Of a DNA stretch of 56,500 nt, positions 1 through 10,900 are shown in pieces; positions within the stretch are counted from its first letter, which is position 1; every line of letters begins with the position of its first letter. The position numbers and the translations under genes are program-made. A model generated the notes under the pieces. The model was not told the origin of the DNA and did no database searches. It saw only the letters and a list, made by a program, of their open reading frames with translations. Origin of the DNA: Lactobacillus kalixensis DSM 16043 (lineage in GTDB: Bacteria; Bacillota; Bacilli; Lactobacillales; Lactobacillaceae); NCBI RefSeq assembly GCF_001434335.1, contig NZ_AZFM01000013.1:1-56500 (forward strand). Direction: 5' to 3'.

Positions 1-3000
1 ACTGGTTCGTCCGGAGTTACCTTAGTTGGATCTGTTGGATCTGTTGGGTATTGTGGTGTTGGCACATTTGGAATTGGCTTACCACTTGGATCAACCGGAA
101 TAATCTTACCGTTTGGTGTGTAAGTTACAGTTACTTCAATATCGTCTTGAGTTACTGCAGTTGCGTTAACTTGACGCTTATCTGCATGGTAGCCCTCAAC
201 TACTGGAGTATCTACTTGATCGTAAACTGTCTTTTCACCCTTAGCGATTGACCAATCAGTAGTGTATTGACCGTTTTCAACAACCTCACCTGTTACTGCA
301 TCAACAGTAACGGTTCTAGTCCACTTAGAAGTTTGAACAACGTCAGCTGGAGTCTTGTCACCTGCACCAACATAGTGAACAGTTTCCTTAACGTCCTTAG
401 ACAATTCGTTTGGATCTACGCCATGCTTGTCTGGAGTATCTGGACCTACTGGAATTTGACCATGACGGAATGTTACCTTGAAGATTTGTTCATTACCATC
501 AACATTATCAAATACTGGGTTGCCGCTGAAGCCATCGTTTACAAGAACATAACCTTGTTTTTCGTATTTAGCGATTTCATCAGCAGTTGAGTAATTAATT
601 GTCTCTCCAGCCTTACCAGTCAAGGTATTAGATTCAGACATTACCTTATCATTATCATCAAGGTCAATGTATTGAACCTTAGCCTTTTCTTCCTGATTCT
701 TAGTGTAAATAACCGGAGTATCTTCAGTTGGAACACTTGGAGTTACTGTTGGAACGCTTGGAGTGTAACCAGGAATTTCTGGTACTGGTTCATTTGGTGT
801 TACCTTAGTTGGATCAGTTGGATCGTTTGTGTAAGGCTTGTTTGGAACATTTTCACTTGGATTCGTTGGATTTGGAATTGGAGTCTTACCATCTGGTCCT
901 ACTGGAACAATGTTACCAATCTTCTTGTAAACAACAGTGAATGTTCTATTACGTTGAGCTTCAGTTGAGTCGTAAGTAGTAGTAAATCCACCGGCTGTGT
1001 ATTTACCATCGTTGTTTGTGTAACCAGATACAGCTACATAACCATTAATTACTGGAACATTTTCAGCAGTAAAGTTGTGATTAGTTGCAGACCAAGTTCC
1101 ATCACTAATCTTTTGATCAGTAGTAGTGTCATAGACATCACCAGTGTAATGGAAGCTAAAGTCTTGTGACTTAGAATCAGCAAGTTTATTACCTTGTTCA
1201 TCTACGTAGTTAACTATTTGTGAAGCCTTAACATCACGTTCGCCACGAGTTTCTGTACCGTTCTTAGCGTAAGTTACAGTAATGTTGATGTTGCTACTGT
1301 CCTTAGTCAAACCAGTAATTTCGGCAACGTTGTCGCCATCAGCATGGCTTGAAACGTTAGTTACGTGATAGCCACTTTCTGCTGGAGAAATTACTGCATC
1401 AAATGAAGTCTTACCGTCCTTAGCAGTCCAAGTAATTTGTGGAGTTGCGGTGTTGTCAGTATCAATTACCCATTTGCCATCTTCTTGCTTAGCATTTACC
1501 AATTGACCGGTAATCTTATCAACGTAAGCAGTACCAGTAAAGATTACGGTTTGCTTAGCGTTTGCTGGAACTATACCAGTAAATTGAGTACCATCAGCAT
1601 TTACATAAGTTACATTCAAGTCAACGTTCTTAGTTAATTGATCTGGTTGTGCATCTGCTGGGGTATTCTTTGGTACATCTGGAGTTGGTGTATCTGGAGT
1701 AATTGGTTGTACACCATGCTTCATGTGAACAGTTACAGTTATATTTTCATTTGCTGGAATTTCAGCTGGAATAGTACCGTCAGTTCTTACATATACGTAA
1801 CCTTGTTTTTCAAGATCAGTAATAGTTGAAGTGGTAGTGTAGTCAACCTTAGTACCTGCATCTAAATCACCAGAGTTGTATCCAACGTTTGGAATAGTGG
1901 TGTTAGTAGTGTCATCGTGGAAGATTACTTGTACTGCACCTTGATCCTTAACGTATGGTACCTTCACATCTTCGCCTGGATTACCTGGAACTGGAGGAAC
2001 TTCATCCCCTGGTTTACCAGTTTCTGGGTGGTAGCCTGGAACATCTGGTTTAGTACCTGGAGTAGTCTTAGTTGGATCTGTTGGATCGTTAGGGAATGGA
2101 GTAGATGGTACGTTTGGAATTGGGTTGCCATCTGGACCTACTGGGATAATGTTACCAACCGGCTTGTAAGTTACAGTCTTTTCAATGTCATTTTGAGTTA
2201 CAGCAGTTGCTGGAACGTTGGCTTGATCAGCGTAGTAACCTTCTACTACAGGAGTGTTTACTTGATCGTAAGTAGTCTTTTCACCATTTGGAATTGCCCA
2301 ATCAGTAGTGTATTGACCGTTAGGAATAATTTCATTAGTTACTGCATCAACAGTGACTGTACGAGTCCACTTAGAGTTTTGAACAACATCTGCTGGAGTC
2401 TTGTCACCTGCACCAACGTAGTGAACAGTTTCCTTAACGTTCTTGGTTAATTCGTTAGGATCTACACCATGCTTGTCTGGAGTATCTGGACCTACTGGAA
2501 TTTCGTTGTGATCGTAGTAAACATTAACAGTAGTGTTAGTAGTATTTTGATCTACATTTTGTTCTGCAACTTCTGCTGCTGAACTGCCGTTTTCAAAGCG
2601 TGGAGCCTTGTAACCATTGGCTGTCAAATCTGGTGAAGTTACGCTTGCCCAGTTGCCATCAATGATGTAGTCATTGTTAATAGTGTATGACTTTCCATCT
2701 TCACTTACAGTACCATAACCGAGTACATTTCCATTGCCATCAACAATTTCAGTACGGTGCATGTTTACAGTTTGTGAAACTGGGTTGTTTTGGATCAAGT
2801 TAGATGGAATCTTGTCACCAGTCTTACCGTCTAAGTAGTTAATAGTACGAGTTACTTCTTTGGTTTCAGTCTTGCCAGTGTGGTAAGTTGCTTGCTTGTT
2901 GTAAATTACGTTTACAGTCAAGTCTTGTGGGTTAGTAGTTGAAACTAAGTAACTTGAAACTGAACCATTACCAGCGTTGTAATTGCCTGGGTTTACTGAA

Positions 3001-6000
3001 GTAAAGTTGTAAGTTGAACCATTGTAGTCAATAGTTTGGCGTTGGTTAGTTTGACCAAATGTGTAAGTAGTACCATCTTGTGCAGCACCACCGTCTACTG
3101 AGTAAGTCCAAGTAAGTTGTCCGTTTTGATCCTTGATTGTACCATCTGGGTTCAAGTTTACTAAGTTACCAGTTACAGTATCTACAGTACCAGAAGCAGT
3201 GAATACTACAGTTGAAGTTACTGGGTCAGCAATCTTGTTACCTTCACTATCAACGTAGTTAATAGTACGAGTTGCTTGCTTTTGTAAATCGTTCTTAGTG
3301 TACTTGTCAGTTGGATTATCTGGGTTAACTGGCTTAGTACCGTGTACCAAGTGAACTGTGAAGCTTTGGTCAGTATTTGGATTGGTATCAAAGTTACCAA
3401 AGTTTGCACTGGCGTAGTTAGTAGTTGATAATGTTTGACCATTTTGATCATTTACAACACTAACAAACTTGTAACCACTGTTAAGGTAATTTTGAACAAT
3501 TGAATCGCCATTAGTAAAGCTAATTGCAGTGTTTTCATCACCTTGAGCATTAAGGGTGTTCAAAGTTTGACCAGTAGTATCATCAACGATCTTCAAGTTT
3601 GCCTTTTCTTCAGCGTTCTTGTCGTAAGTTACGGTGATGTTGATATTTTGGCTATCCTTAGTCAAGCCGGTAATGGCTGCAACGTTGTCGCCATCTGCAT
3701 GACTTGAAACGCTAGCAACATGGTAACCAGTTTCTGCTGGTGAGATTACTGCATCAAATGAAGTCTTACCATCCTTAGCAGTCCAAGTAATTTGTGGAGT
3801 TGCTGTGTTAGTTGAATCAACGACCCATTTACCATCTTCTTGAGTGGCATTTACTAATTGACCAGTTACCTTGTCAACGTAAGCACTACCAGTAAAAGTT
3901 ACAGTTTGCTTAGCGTTTGAAGGAACAGTACCAGTAAATGTTGTGCCATCTGAATTTACGTAGTTAACAGTTAAGTTAACGTCCTTAGTTAAGTTAGCTG
4001 GATCAACAACAGTCTTGCCATCTGGAGTCTTAGGAACGTCTGGAGTTGGTGTGTCTGGATTTACAGGTACAACACCGTGCTTCATGTGAACAGTTACAAC
4101 AGTGTTCACATTACCAGTAATTTCTGAAGGAATAGTACCATCAGTAGTTACGTATACGTAGCCCTTCTTTTCAAGATCACTAATAGTAGTTGAAGTACTG
4201 TAGTCAACCTTTGTTCCAGCATCTACTGAACCAGTGTTGTATTCAGTGTTAGGAATTTCAGTATTAGTTGTATCATCGTGGTAAACAACCTTTACTGAAC
4301 CCTTTTCTACAGCTTTCTTATAAACAACAACTGTTTCATAGTTAGCTGGGATTCCAGTAGTACCGTTGTTCTTATATGCATCAGTTAATTCACCATCTTT
4401 AACAAGTGCATCATTATCTATCACTAATTTTGCAGTTACTGAGGAACCGTCTGCACCTGCAGTAATTCCAGGCGCATTTGAAGATTCAATAGTAGCTGTA
4501 TAGCCATCCAATTTTGGAGAAGTAACTGTAGAATAAGGATCAGTGACAGTATTACCCTTAGCATCAGTATATTCCCAACCTGAATCTTGGGTTACTACTT
4601 GACTATTTTTAATGTACTCTAAAGTTTCATCTGCAGTATGGCTTAAAGCATATTTTTGAATATCTTCAATCTTGTCTGTAGTGATATCAAGTATTAAATT
4701 ACGCTTCAAATCAACTGATTGAGTACTTTCTGGGAAGATTTCATTTCCATCTTCATCAACATACTTGATTGTATTTGTATGACTACCATCAACTTGTAAT
4801 GTTGTTCTGTGTGGGAACCAAATTTGATGGCTAGCACGTTGAGTAGAAATTCCATAGTAAGGGGCATCTTTTCCAGTTAATGGAGTTCCATCGTAATTAT
4901 GAACTTGGTTGGCTTTAATTCCACCAGTTAATCCATTACCGCTAATGGAAACATCTGGATTGGCACCATTATTCCAAATATCTTTGGTTTGGAACCCGTT
5001 CATTGGAATGTTAACGTCATTAACATTGAGCCAAATTTGTTTTGAGCCATCTGACTTAATTTGTTGGTAAACAACAAAACCTGAACTAGCAGGATTAGAT
5101 GGATCATAATCTCCACCAGTAACACTAAATACTCCTTTATTACTAGACATGTAAATCAAGTTAGCAGTGTATTGTGATGAAGTAGTATTGATCATGTCGC
5201 CACCAGTTGCCATCCAACCAGTAGTAGCACCACCATTAGAATAACGTTGTAAGTTCAACATCAATGGATCATCAATAGTGATCTTTGAGTTTGCTGAACC
5301 CAATGGGAATGAAATTAATTCAGCATAGAAGTTGGTATTATCATCACGAAGGTCAACAATAGCACCTTGCTTAGAAGTAAAGGCTGCTGTTGTGCTAGAT
5401 TGTCGTGAGTCAAGAGATACTACGTCATCCCATGCATTATCACCACGGTCTTCAAGGATTACACGGAAAGTTGCACCTTCACCGATAGTGATATTACCGC
5501 CTTCGTTAACCCCAATGTAGTTGTAACCGTCATAACTACCAGAAGGTCCAACGTTTTGACCACGGGCATTAGTTGTATTCTTACCAACTGAGTGGAAGTA
5601 AGTTACAGCGTGGTTACCGACATTAATGTTAGCATTATTTGCTAAATCAAGCGCAACACCACGACCCTTGTTTTCAAAGTGAACATTAGCGTAATCACCA
5701 ACGTTAAAGTTAGAGTTATTACCTAAGATAACACCATCACGACCAGTAAAGTTCATTGTTGAGTACTTACCCAAATTAATTTGACCAGAACCGTTAGGAC
5801 GTGATTGAGCAGCTGTATAACCACCGAAGCGGTTATTATCATAAGCGTTAGGACGCGTACCAGTCATGGCAATACCTTGACCAATACTGGTGTTAAGAGT
5901 AACAACTGACTTGTAACCAGTAGTGAAGTTACCAGTACTTTCAGCGAAAATACCAGCATCGTGGTAACGAGCTTGAGTATTCAAGTCGTTGTTAGTGTTC

Positions 6001-7337
6001 ATGTTAATAGTTAAGCTAGCATTGTCACCAACATTAACCGCTGCATTACTATTTACTAAGTGAATACCATCACCAACAGATGAACGGTTAACAGTTAATG
6101 AAGCACCAGCTTCTACATTAACTGTAGAAGCTTGGAAGTTATAGCCTTTAGTTTGACTCCAATTAGTAAACTTTTCATTCTTCTCACTCTGAGTAAGATT
6201 ATAACCATTGCTATCACTAACGTTTGAAGTAACTTTACCATTAATATTAACAGTACCAGTACCCATAACTGAACCATTAACAGTAATGTCTTCAAGGGTT
6301 AAATTACTTGTATTGTTAATCTTGTAAGAACCAAGGTTTAATGTAGCATTGCTGTCTGTACCCTTGATAGTGAAACCTGAAGTAATGTTAAGGTCACCTT
6401 GTGCAGTAATGTTACCACTAACTGTTACTTCACTTTGTCCACTATTAATGGCACTGGTAATACCGTTCCATGTAGTAACAACATTAGCATTAGCACTTAC
6501 TGTTGAAGTAGCAGCAAGCTTCATCGCCTTAAGTTGATCTTCAGTAATTTGAGCACTTCTAGTACTTAATTCTCTAACTTGGCTTTGTAAATCCAATGCT
6601 TGAGTTGCACCCAAAGTCTTGTCAGTAGTAAGTTGACCCTTAAGTCCAGCTTCACTCAAGTCCATGTTGTTAAGATCTACCTTAGAAGTAGCAGCAGTTT
6701 CATCCTTAACTGAACTTGCTACTTCAGCTACCTTACCTGCAACATCTAATGAAGAACTATCAACTGAAGCAATTGCCTTCTTAATGTTGTCAGCAGCTAC
6801 ATCCTTAGTAGTTGTAGCCTTAGTTTCAGTAGAAGTCTTGGAACTACTATCAGTTGAAGTAGTATTATTGCTTGCTTCTTGAGTTTGAACATTCTGTTTA
6901 ACTGCTTGACTATTGTTGTTAATAGCAGTTTCGTTCTTAACTGCAGCTTGTTCAACATTCTTATCTGCTGCTGCTTCAAGATTTGCGTCAGCAGCGCTTG
7001 TAATCTTTTTGTCGTTATTTGTATCTGTATTAGTTTGGGCAGAAGTAGCAGCGGCCGCATCTGTTTGCGCAGTCACAACGTCGCTGCTTGCTTCCTTAGT
7101 TGCAGCAGCATCAGTTGATGCATCTTCTGTCTGTGTACTATTAGCAGATTCTTCAGTTTGCGCATCCCCAGTGTCACTGTTTGTGTCAGCTTTAGCAGTA
7201 TTTGCGTTATTACCTAAGAAGAAGGTACTACCAATCAATACTGAAGCAGCACCAACAGAAAGCTTACGGATACTAAAGCGATTTTGCTTATCCGCAGCTT
7301 TTTGTGCTCTGTTCAATGCATTCTTACGTGAACCCAT
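1..7337 (-). CDS. Giant YSIRK-type Mub/beta-helix surface adhesin, partial (C-terminus outside window)
   Basis: The frame is open from ATG 7337 to the left edge (2445 codons), with AGGAGA 7 nt upstream of the ATG. Order: signal peptide with the FSIRKLSVGAASVLIG motif (residues 12-45); an Ala/Thr/Asn/Gln-rich low-complexity stretch to about 230; a region at about 280-780 rich in N-V-G-D-N-A-type rungs, as in right-handed beta-helix (pectate-lyase-like) folds; then from about 850 many Mub/MucBP-type modules (patterns such as IKYVDEDGNEI and VNYVDEQGNKL) split by Pro-rich linkers like TPDVP and DPTDPTKVTP. Mub-type modules of lactobacilli bind mucus glycans, and the YSIRK signal directs septal Sec export. 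The sortase motif must lie left of the window. Two blocks are duplicated inside the gene (about 1250-1960 with 3600-4300, and 70-450 with 2140-2500). The linkers and last Mub module resemble those of the neighbouring adhesin at 7916-11014. Family call is firm; ligand is unknown. Confidence 0.9.
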   Translation of the reverse strand, partial: MGSRKNALNRAQKAADKQNRFSIRKLSVGAASVLIGSTFFLGNNANTAKADTNSDTGDAQTEESANSTQTEDASTDAAATKEASSDVVTAQTDAAAATSAQTNTDTNNDKKITSAADANLEAAADKNVEQAAVKNETAINNNSQAVKQNVQTQEASNNTTSTDSSSKTSTETKATTTKDVAADNIKKAIASVDSSSLDVAGKVAEVASSVKDETAATSKVDLNNMDLSEAGLKGQLTTDKTLGATQALDLQSQVRELSTRSAQITEDQLKAMKLAATSTVSANANVVTTWNGITSAINSGQSEVTVSGNITAQGDLNITSGFTIKGTDSNATLNLGSYKINNTSNLTLEDITVNGSVMGTGTVNINGKVTSNVSDSNGYNLTQSEKNEKFTNWSQTKGYNFQASTVNVEAGASLTVNRSSVGDGIHLVNSNAAVNVGDNASLTINMNTNNDLNTQARYHDAGIFAESTGNFTTGYKSVVTLNTSIGQGIAMTGTRPNAYDNNRFGGYTAAQSRPNGSGQINLGKYSTMNFTGRDGVILGNNSNFNVGDYANVHFENKGRGVALDLANNANINVGNHAVTYFHSVGKNTTNARGQNVGPSGSYDGYNYIGVNEGGNITIGEGATFRVILEDRGDNAWDDVVSLDSRQSSTTAAFTSKQGAIVDLRDDNTNFYAELISFPLGSANSKITIDDPLMLNLQRYSNGGATTGWMATGGDMINTTSSQYTANLIYMSSNKGVFSVTGGDYDPSNPASSGFVVYQQIKSDGSKQIWLNVNDVNIPMNGFQTKDIWNNGANPDVSISGNGLTGGIKANQVHNYDGTPLTGKDAPYYGISTQRASHQIWFPHRTTLQVDGSHTNTIKYVDEDGNEIFPESTQSVDLKRNLILDITTDKIEDIQKYALSHTADETLEYIKNSQVVTQDSGWEYTDAKGNTVTDPYSTVTSPKLDGYTATIESSNAPGITAGADGSSVTAKLVIDNDALVKDGELTDAYKNNGTTGIPANYETVVVYKKAVEKGSVKVVYHDDTTNTEIPNTEYNTGSVDAGTKVDYSTSTTISDLEKKGYVYVTTDGTIPSEITGNVNTVVTVHMKHGVVPVNPDTPTPDVPKTPDGKTVVDPANLTKDVNLTVNYVNSDGTTFTGTVPSNAKQTVTFTGSAYVDKVTGQLVNATQEDGKWVVDSTNTATPQITWTAKDGKTSFDAVISPAETGYHVASVSSHADGDNVAAITGLTKDSQNINITVTYDKNAEEKANLKIVDDTTGQTLNTLNAQGDENTAISFTNGDSIVQNYLNSGYKFVSVVNDQNGQTLSTTNYASANFGNFDTNPNTDQSFTVHLVHGTKPVNPDNPTDKYTKNDLQKQATRTINYVDSEGNKIADPVTSTVVFTASGTVDTVTGNLVNLNPDGTIKDQNGQLTWTYSVDGGAAQDGTTYTFGQTNQRQTIDYNGSTYNFTSVNPGNYNAGNGSVSSYLVSTTNPQDLTVNVIYNKQATYHTGKTETKEVTRTINYLDGKTGDKIPSNLIQNNPVSQTVNMHRTEIVDGNGNVLGYGTVSEDGKSYTINNDYIIDGNWASVTSPDLTANGYKAPRFENGSSAAEVAEQNVDQNTTNTTVNVYYDHNEIPVGPDTPDKHGVDPNELTKNVKETVHYVGAGDKTPADVVQNSKWTRTVTVDAVTNEIIPNGQYTTDWAIPNGEKTTYDQVNTPVVEGYYADQANVPATAVTQNDIEKTVTYKPVGNIIPVGPDGNPIPNVPSTPFPNDPTDPTKTTPGTKPDVPGYHPETGKPGDEVPPVPGNPGEDVKVPYVKDQGAVQVIFHDDTTNTTIPNVGYNSGDLDAGTKVDYTTTSTITDLEKQGYVYVRTDGTIPAEIPANENITVTVHMKHGVQPITPDTPTPDVPKNTPADAQPDQLTKNVDLNVTYVNADGTQFTGIVPANAKQTVIFTGTAYVDKITGQLVNAKQEDGKWVIDTDNTATPQITWTAKDGKTSFDAVISPAESGYHVTNVSSHADGDNVAEITGLTKDSSNINITVTYAKNGTETRGERDVKASQIVNYVDEQGNKLADSKSQDFSFHYTGDVYDTTTDQKISDGTWSATNHNFTAENVPVINGYVAVSGYTNNDGKYTAGGFTTTYDSTEAQRNRTFTVVYKKIGNIVPVGPDGKTPIPNPTNPSENVPNKPYTNDPTDPTKVTPNEPVPEIPGYTPSVPTVTPSVPTEDTPVIYTKNQEEKAKVQYIDLDDNDKVMSESNTLTGKAGETINYSTADEIAKYEKQGYVLVNDGFSGNPVFDNVDGNEQIFKVTFRHGQIPVGPDTPDKHGVDPNELSKDVKETVHYVGAGDKTPADVVQTSKWTRTVTVDAVTGEVVENGQYTTDWSIAKGEKTVYDQVDTPVVEGYHADKRQVNATAVTQDDIEVTVTYTPNGKIIPVDPSGKPIPNVPTPQYPTDPTDPTKVTPDEP

Positions 7338-7459
7338 ATCTCTGTCTCCTCTTTGTTTATACTCAAAAACTGTATGCCGCATATGAAGGCGTGAAAAATA
7401 CATCTTTTTTAATTTCCAGCTATATTTATATACGGTCACTACATTTTTCCTTCACAACT

Positions 7460-7487
7460 ATAATAACACGTGTGATATTATTTTCAA
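7460..7487 (-). promoter_or_regulatory. Candidate promoter with dyad for the giant Mub adhesin
   Basis: On the minus strand TTGAAA (7482-7487), a 16-nt spacer and TATTAT (7460-7465) fit a sigma-A promoter about 120 nt upstream of the start codon. The spacer holds an imperfect palindrome centred on CACGTG, with AATAACA-CG-TGT at 7462-7473, so a repressor could sit between the two boxes. Similar half-sites precede the next adhesin gene. Confidence 0.4.
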
Positions 7488-7856
7488 TACGTTTTGTGTT
7501 TTTTTATTTTTTTATTTTTGTCTACATCCCTATTAAATCAACAATTGTAAGTATTTTTTAATGTCACGTTTTGTAATTTTATTTGTTATTTTTGTATAAA
7601 TTCGATAACAATATTGCAAAATTTCACAAAGTTTTCTATGATTTTATTTCCCATTTCGCCTTATGAAATGGCTTACATAATCAATACGTAGCTAGATATG
7701 AGCTGCTTCATCGCATAACTAATTGCAAAACATTCAATAACAAAGTAAAAAAATATTTTAATAAATCGTTTGTTATTTTACCTATCTCATCAACATTTTC
7801 TTTCTTCTCCATATTTTTTAACGGCTATTAACTAAAAATAACTCCTAAAAAACTTT
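7488..7856. other. AT-rich intergenic stretch with one small hairpin
   Basis: No credible gene. The T-rich run at 7499-7560 lies upstream of the adhesin promoter. A hairpin at 7651-7671 (CCATTTC, 7-nt loop, GAAATGG) has no T-run, so it is not a standard terminator. Nothing else is recognisable up to the terminator at 7857. Confidence 0.5.
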
Positions 7857-7899
7857 AAAAAAAGATTGCATTTTTAGATTAAAAAATACAATCTTTTTT
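7857..7899 (-). terminator. Terminator of the LPQTG adhesin gene
   Basis: Arms AAAAAAGATTG (ending 7868) and CAATCTTTTTT (7889-7899) form an AT-rich hairpin with a T-run on the minus strand, 17 nt after the stop codon at 7916. The symmetric A/T flanks could let it work in both directions. Confidence 0.75.
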
Positions 7900-7915
7900 C
7901 TTTATTTACTAATTT

Positions 7916-10900
7916 TTAATTTTTCTTCCGACGCTTTTTATCAGCACCAGCAAGCAGAGCTAATGCAATTACATTAGTTAAAGCCAAACCCGCAGCAGTT
8001 AATACTTCATTATCATCTTCGCCTGTCTGTGGCAAGGTTGCTCTCTTGTCTTCAGAAGTAGCAATCGTCTTATCAGCTGCAGGAGTCTTCTTATCAACTG
8101 CAGCATGAGGTGTCACATCCCCATCCCTATTAGTAGTGGCGTGAGGAGTCACAGTGGCTGGCTCATCCGGAGTCTTATCATCAGTAGCATGTGAAGTTAC
8201 TGTGTCATCTGGCGTTGGCGTATCCGGAGTTTCATCAGGCTCACTTGGTACATCCTGCGGATTTGGAGTAGGTGCCGGTGTATCTGGAGTCGTTGGATTA
8301 GTTGGCTGAGGTGCAGTTGGTTGTGGAGTTGGAATATCTGGCTTATCTGGAGTTGGCGTGTAAGGTACCGGTGTATCCTTACCTGGATCAGTTGGAGTAA
8401 CTGACGGAGTTTGTGGCGTCATACCAGGAATATCCGGAACTGGTTCGTTTGGAGTTACCTTTGTTGGATCGGTTGGATCATTTGTGTAACTTGGAGTTGG
8501 CACGTTTGGAATTGGCTTGCCACTTGAATCAACCGGGACAATCTTGCCAAGCTTCCTGTAAACTACAGTAAGCGTGCGGTTTAATTCTTCTTTAGTGCCA
8601 GTATTTTCAGCAGTAAAGCCACCAGCTGTGTATTTGCCATCCTTGTAATCAAATCCTGATATAGCGTAGTAGCCATTGATTACTGGAACACCTTCTGAAG
8701 TAAAACCATGACTCGTAACATTCCAAGTACCTTTAGAAATCAACTCGCCTGTTTCTTTATCGTAAGTATCACCTGTGTAGGTAAAAGTGAAACTTTGTGA
8801 AGCTGATGGGTGAAGTTCATTACCATCTTCATCAACATACTTAACCAATTGAGAAGCTGGAAGTTCTTGCTGATTTCTTAATTCATGTTCATTCTGAGCA
8901 TAGATTACAGTAGTTTCACTAATTGGATTATCCACTGTAACAGTTGCGCCATCAACCACCTTCTTATCTGGATGGTAACCAGTAATTGTTGGTGAAGTTA
9001 CATTATCAAAGGTGTGGTTCTCCTTATTCCATTCTTGGCTGATCACTTGCTTAGTTACAGCATCTGTCTTGATAGTTTGGACAAATTCAGTGCTTTGAAC
9101 ACTATCATCATGAGCTGTTGTTCCATCTGTAAATACATAATGAACGATTTGCGATCCATTCTTAGTTACAGTGCTAGTAAGAATATCGTGAGCTAAATGA
9201 ACTTCAAAGTTATTCTTAGTGCTATCTTGATTGAAAATATGTGTTGCACCAGAATAGTTATCTGAAACAAGCTTATAACCTTGCTTTTCATAGCCAGCAA
9301 TTTTATCAGCAGTACTGTAATCGATTGTAGAATCGATTGTGCCAGTCAAATCATCAGTCGTTAAGACTTGATTAGTATTGTCATCAATATAAGTAACCTT
9401 ACCAGCAGCTTCATTCGTGTAAACATAAGTTACATTGTAAGCAAAAGTAGTAAACTTACCTTCAGTAGCACCCTTTACAGTCTTGAGAGTATAGCCGTCA
9501 AAGCTCTTTTGTTCACTCTTCCATTCACCATTTGGATACCAGTTTTGTTTAGGATTGATACCATTATTAGTTTGATCTGGGTTATCTTTATTAAATGAAA
9601 TAATCACAGAATCAGCCAATTTATTACCATTTTGGTCAACGTAATTCACAGTAACATTCTTATGTTGTAAGAAGTGAACTGAAATATATAATTCAAGTCG
9701 GTTAGTTGGATCACTATCGTCGTGATTATTCAAGACACCAATATAGCTGAAGCCTTGCTTAGTATATCTGTCTTCCATCTTCTTGATAGTCTCTTCATAA
9801 GAGTTTTGACCATAATTATCCTTAACAAGGTCAATATTTACACCGCCCGGGAGTTTACTCCAGCTAATACCATAATCTTCTCCAGTACCAGTGATCCCGC
9901 CGCCCTGTGGTAAACCATCTTCAGCGTGTTCTGCAATCTTCTTGTAAACAAACTTAAGAACCATTGCATTTACGTTATCTTTAGATGAAACCTGGGTAAT
10001 TGGCTTTTCAATCTCCGGTTCTGAAACTAGTTCATATCCAGGAATATCGATTGCACGAGCTAAGAACTTGGAATCGTTAATTCCATCTTGATCACTAAAC
10101 GGACTCTTTGAAGTAGAAGCTTTAGAAGAGTCGCTGAATTTAGTTAATAAGTTACCATCAGTATCAACATATTCAACAACTGTTGGGGCAAGCGGTGCAA
10201 AATGCAAGGTCAAATTAACATCGTGATCTGGAGCAGTCAAATAGGCATTACCAAAACCTGGACTAGTAAATTGATATCCTTCTAATGCTTCTGGATTCAT
10301 CAATTTGTAACCAACATATCCGGTGTAAATCTTTTGCTTATCGCCTGCTTTTACTTTGTAAGTACCAGTGCCATATAATGTTTCACCAGTTACATCATCA
10401 ATATTTGTGATAGAAATATTGTATTCTTGTTGATCATCCTTAGCAGCTTCTGACTTATTTTGATCTTGAACAGCTGGAGCCACCTTATTTTGATCATTAG
10501 TTTTCTTTTCAGCTTCCGTCTCAAGAGCTGCTTGATCTTCGCTTGGCTTATTTTCTTCAGAAGTAGTCGAATTTGAGGTAGAAGTTTCTGTTTGGTGTTC
10601 AGTTGCAGAATTTTCTGTTGAATGATCTTCTACATTAGTTGCTACTTTTTCTGCAGTTTGAGTTTCAACGTTATTTTCTTTTGTGTCGTTTTCAGAAACT
10701 ACACTAGCTTGGTTTTCTACATCAGAAGTTGCAGAATTAACCCTTGCGGCAGCCGCTGCAGCACGTTGGTCGATTTCAGCAGCTTCTTTGTTTGCTTTTG
10801 AAGTCGGAGTTTCTTGAGTAGGATCAGACAGAACGTCAACGTTTTGATCACCACTATTGTTATTACTATTAGTGTTAGTATCAGCCTTAGCTAGAGTATT

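Noticed and set aside
51-2450. Several plus-strand open frames rich in Trp, Asn and Ser inside the Mub adhesin region
   Set aside because: They are antisense shadows: Pro codons (CCA) and Thr/Asn codons of the minus-strand gene read as TGG and similar codons. They lack ribosome-binding sites, and the minus frame is open throughout.
6664-7386. Overlapping plus-strand Ala/Val/Leu-rich open frames
   Set aside because: They mirror the Ala/Thr/Asn-rich low-complexity N-terminal part of the giant adhesin on the other strand and end inside its start and leader region.
7651-7671. Hairpin as a terminator or small RNA
   Set aside because: Only a 7-bp stem, no T-run, no clear promoter nearby; kept only as a note in the intergenic entry.
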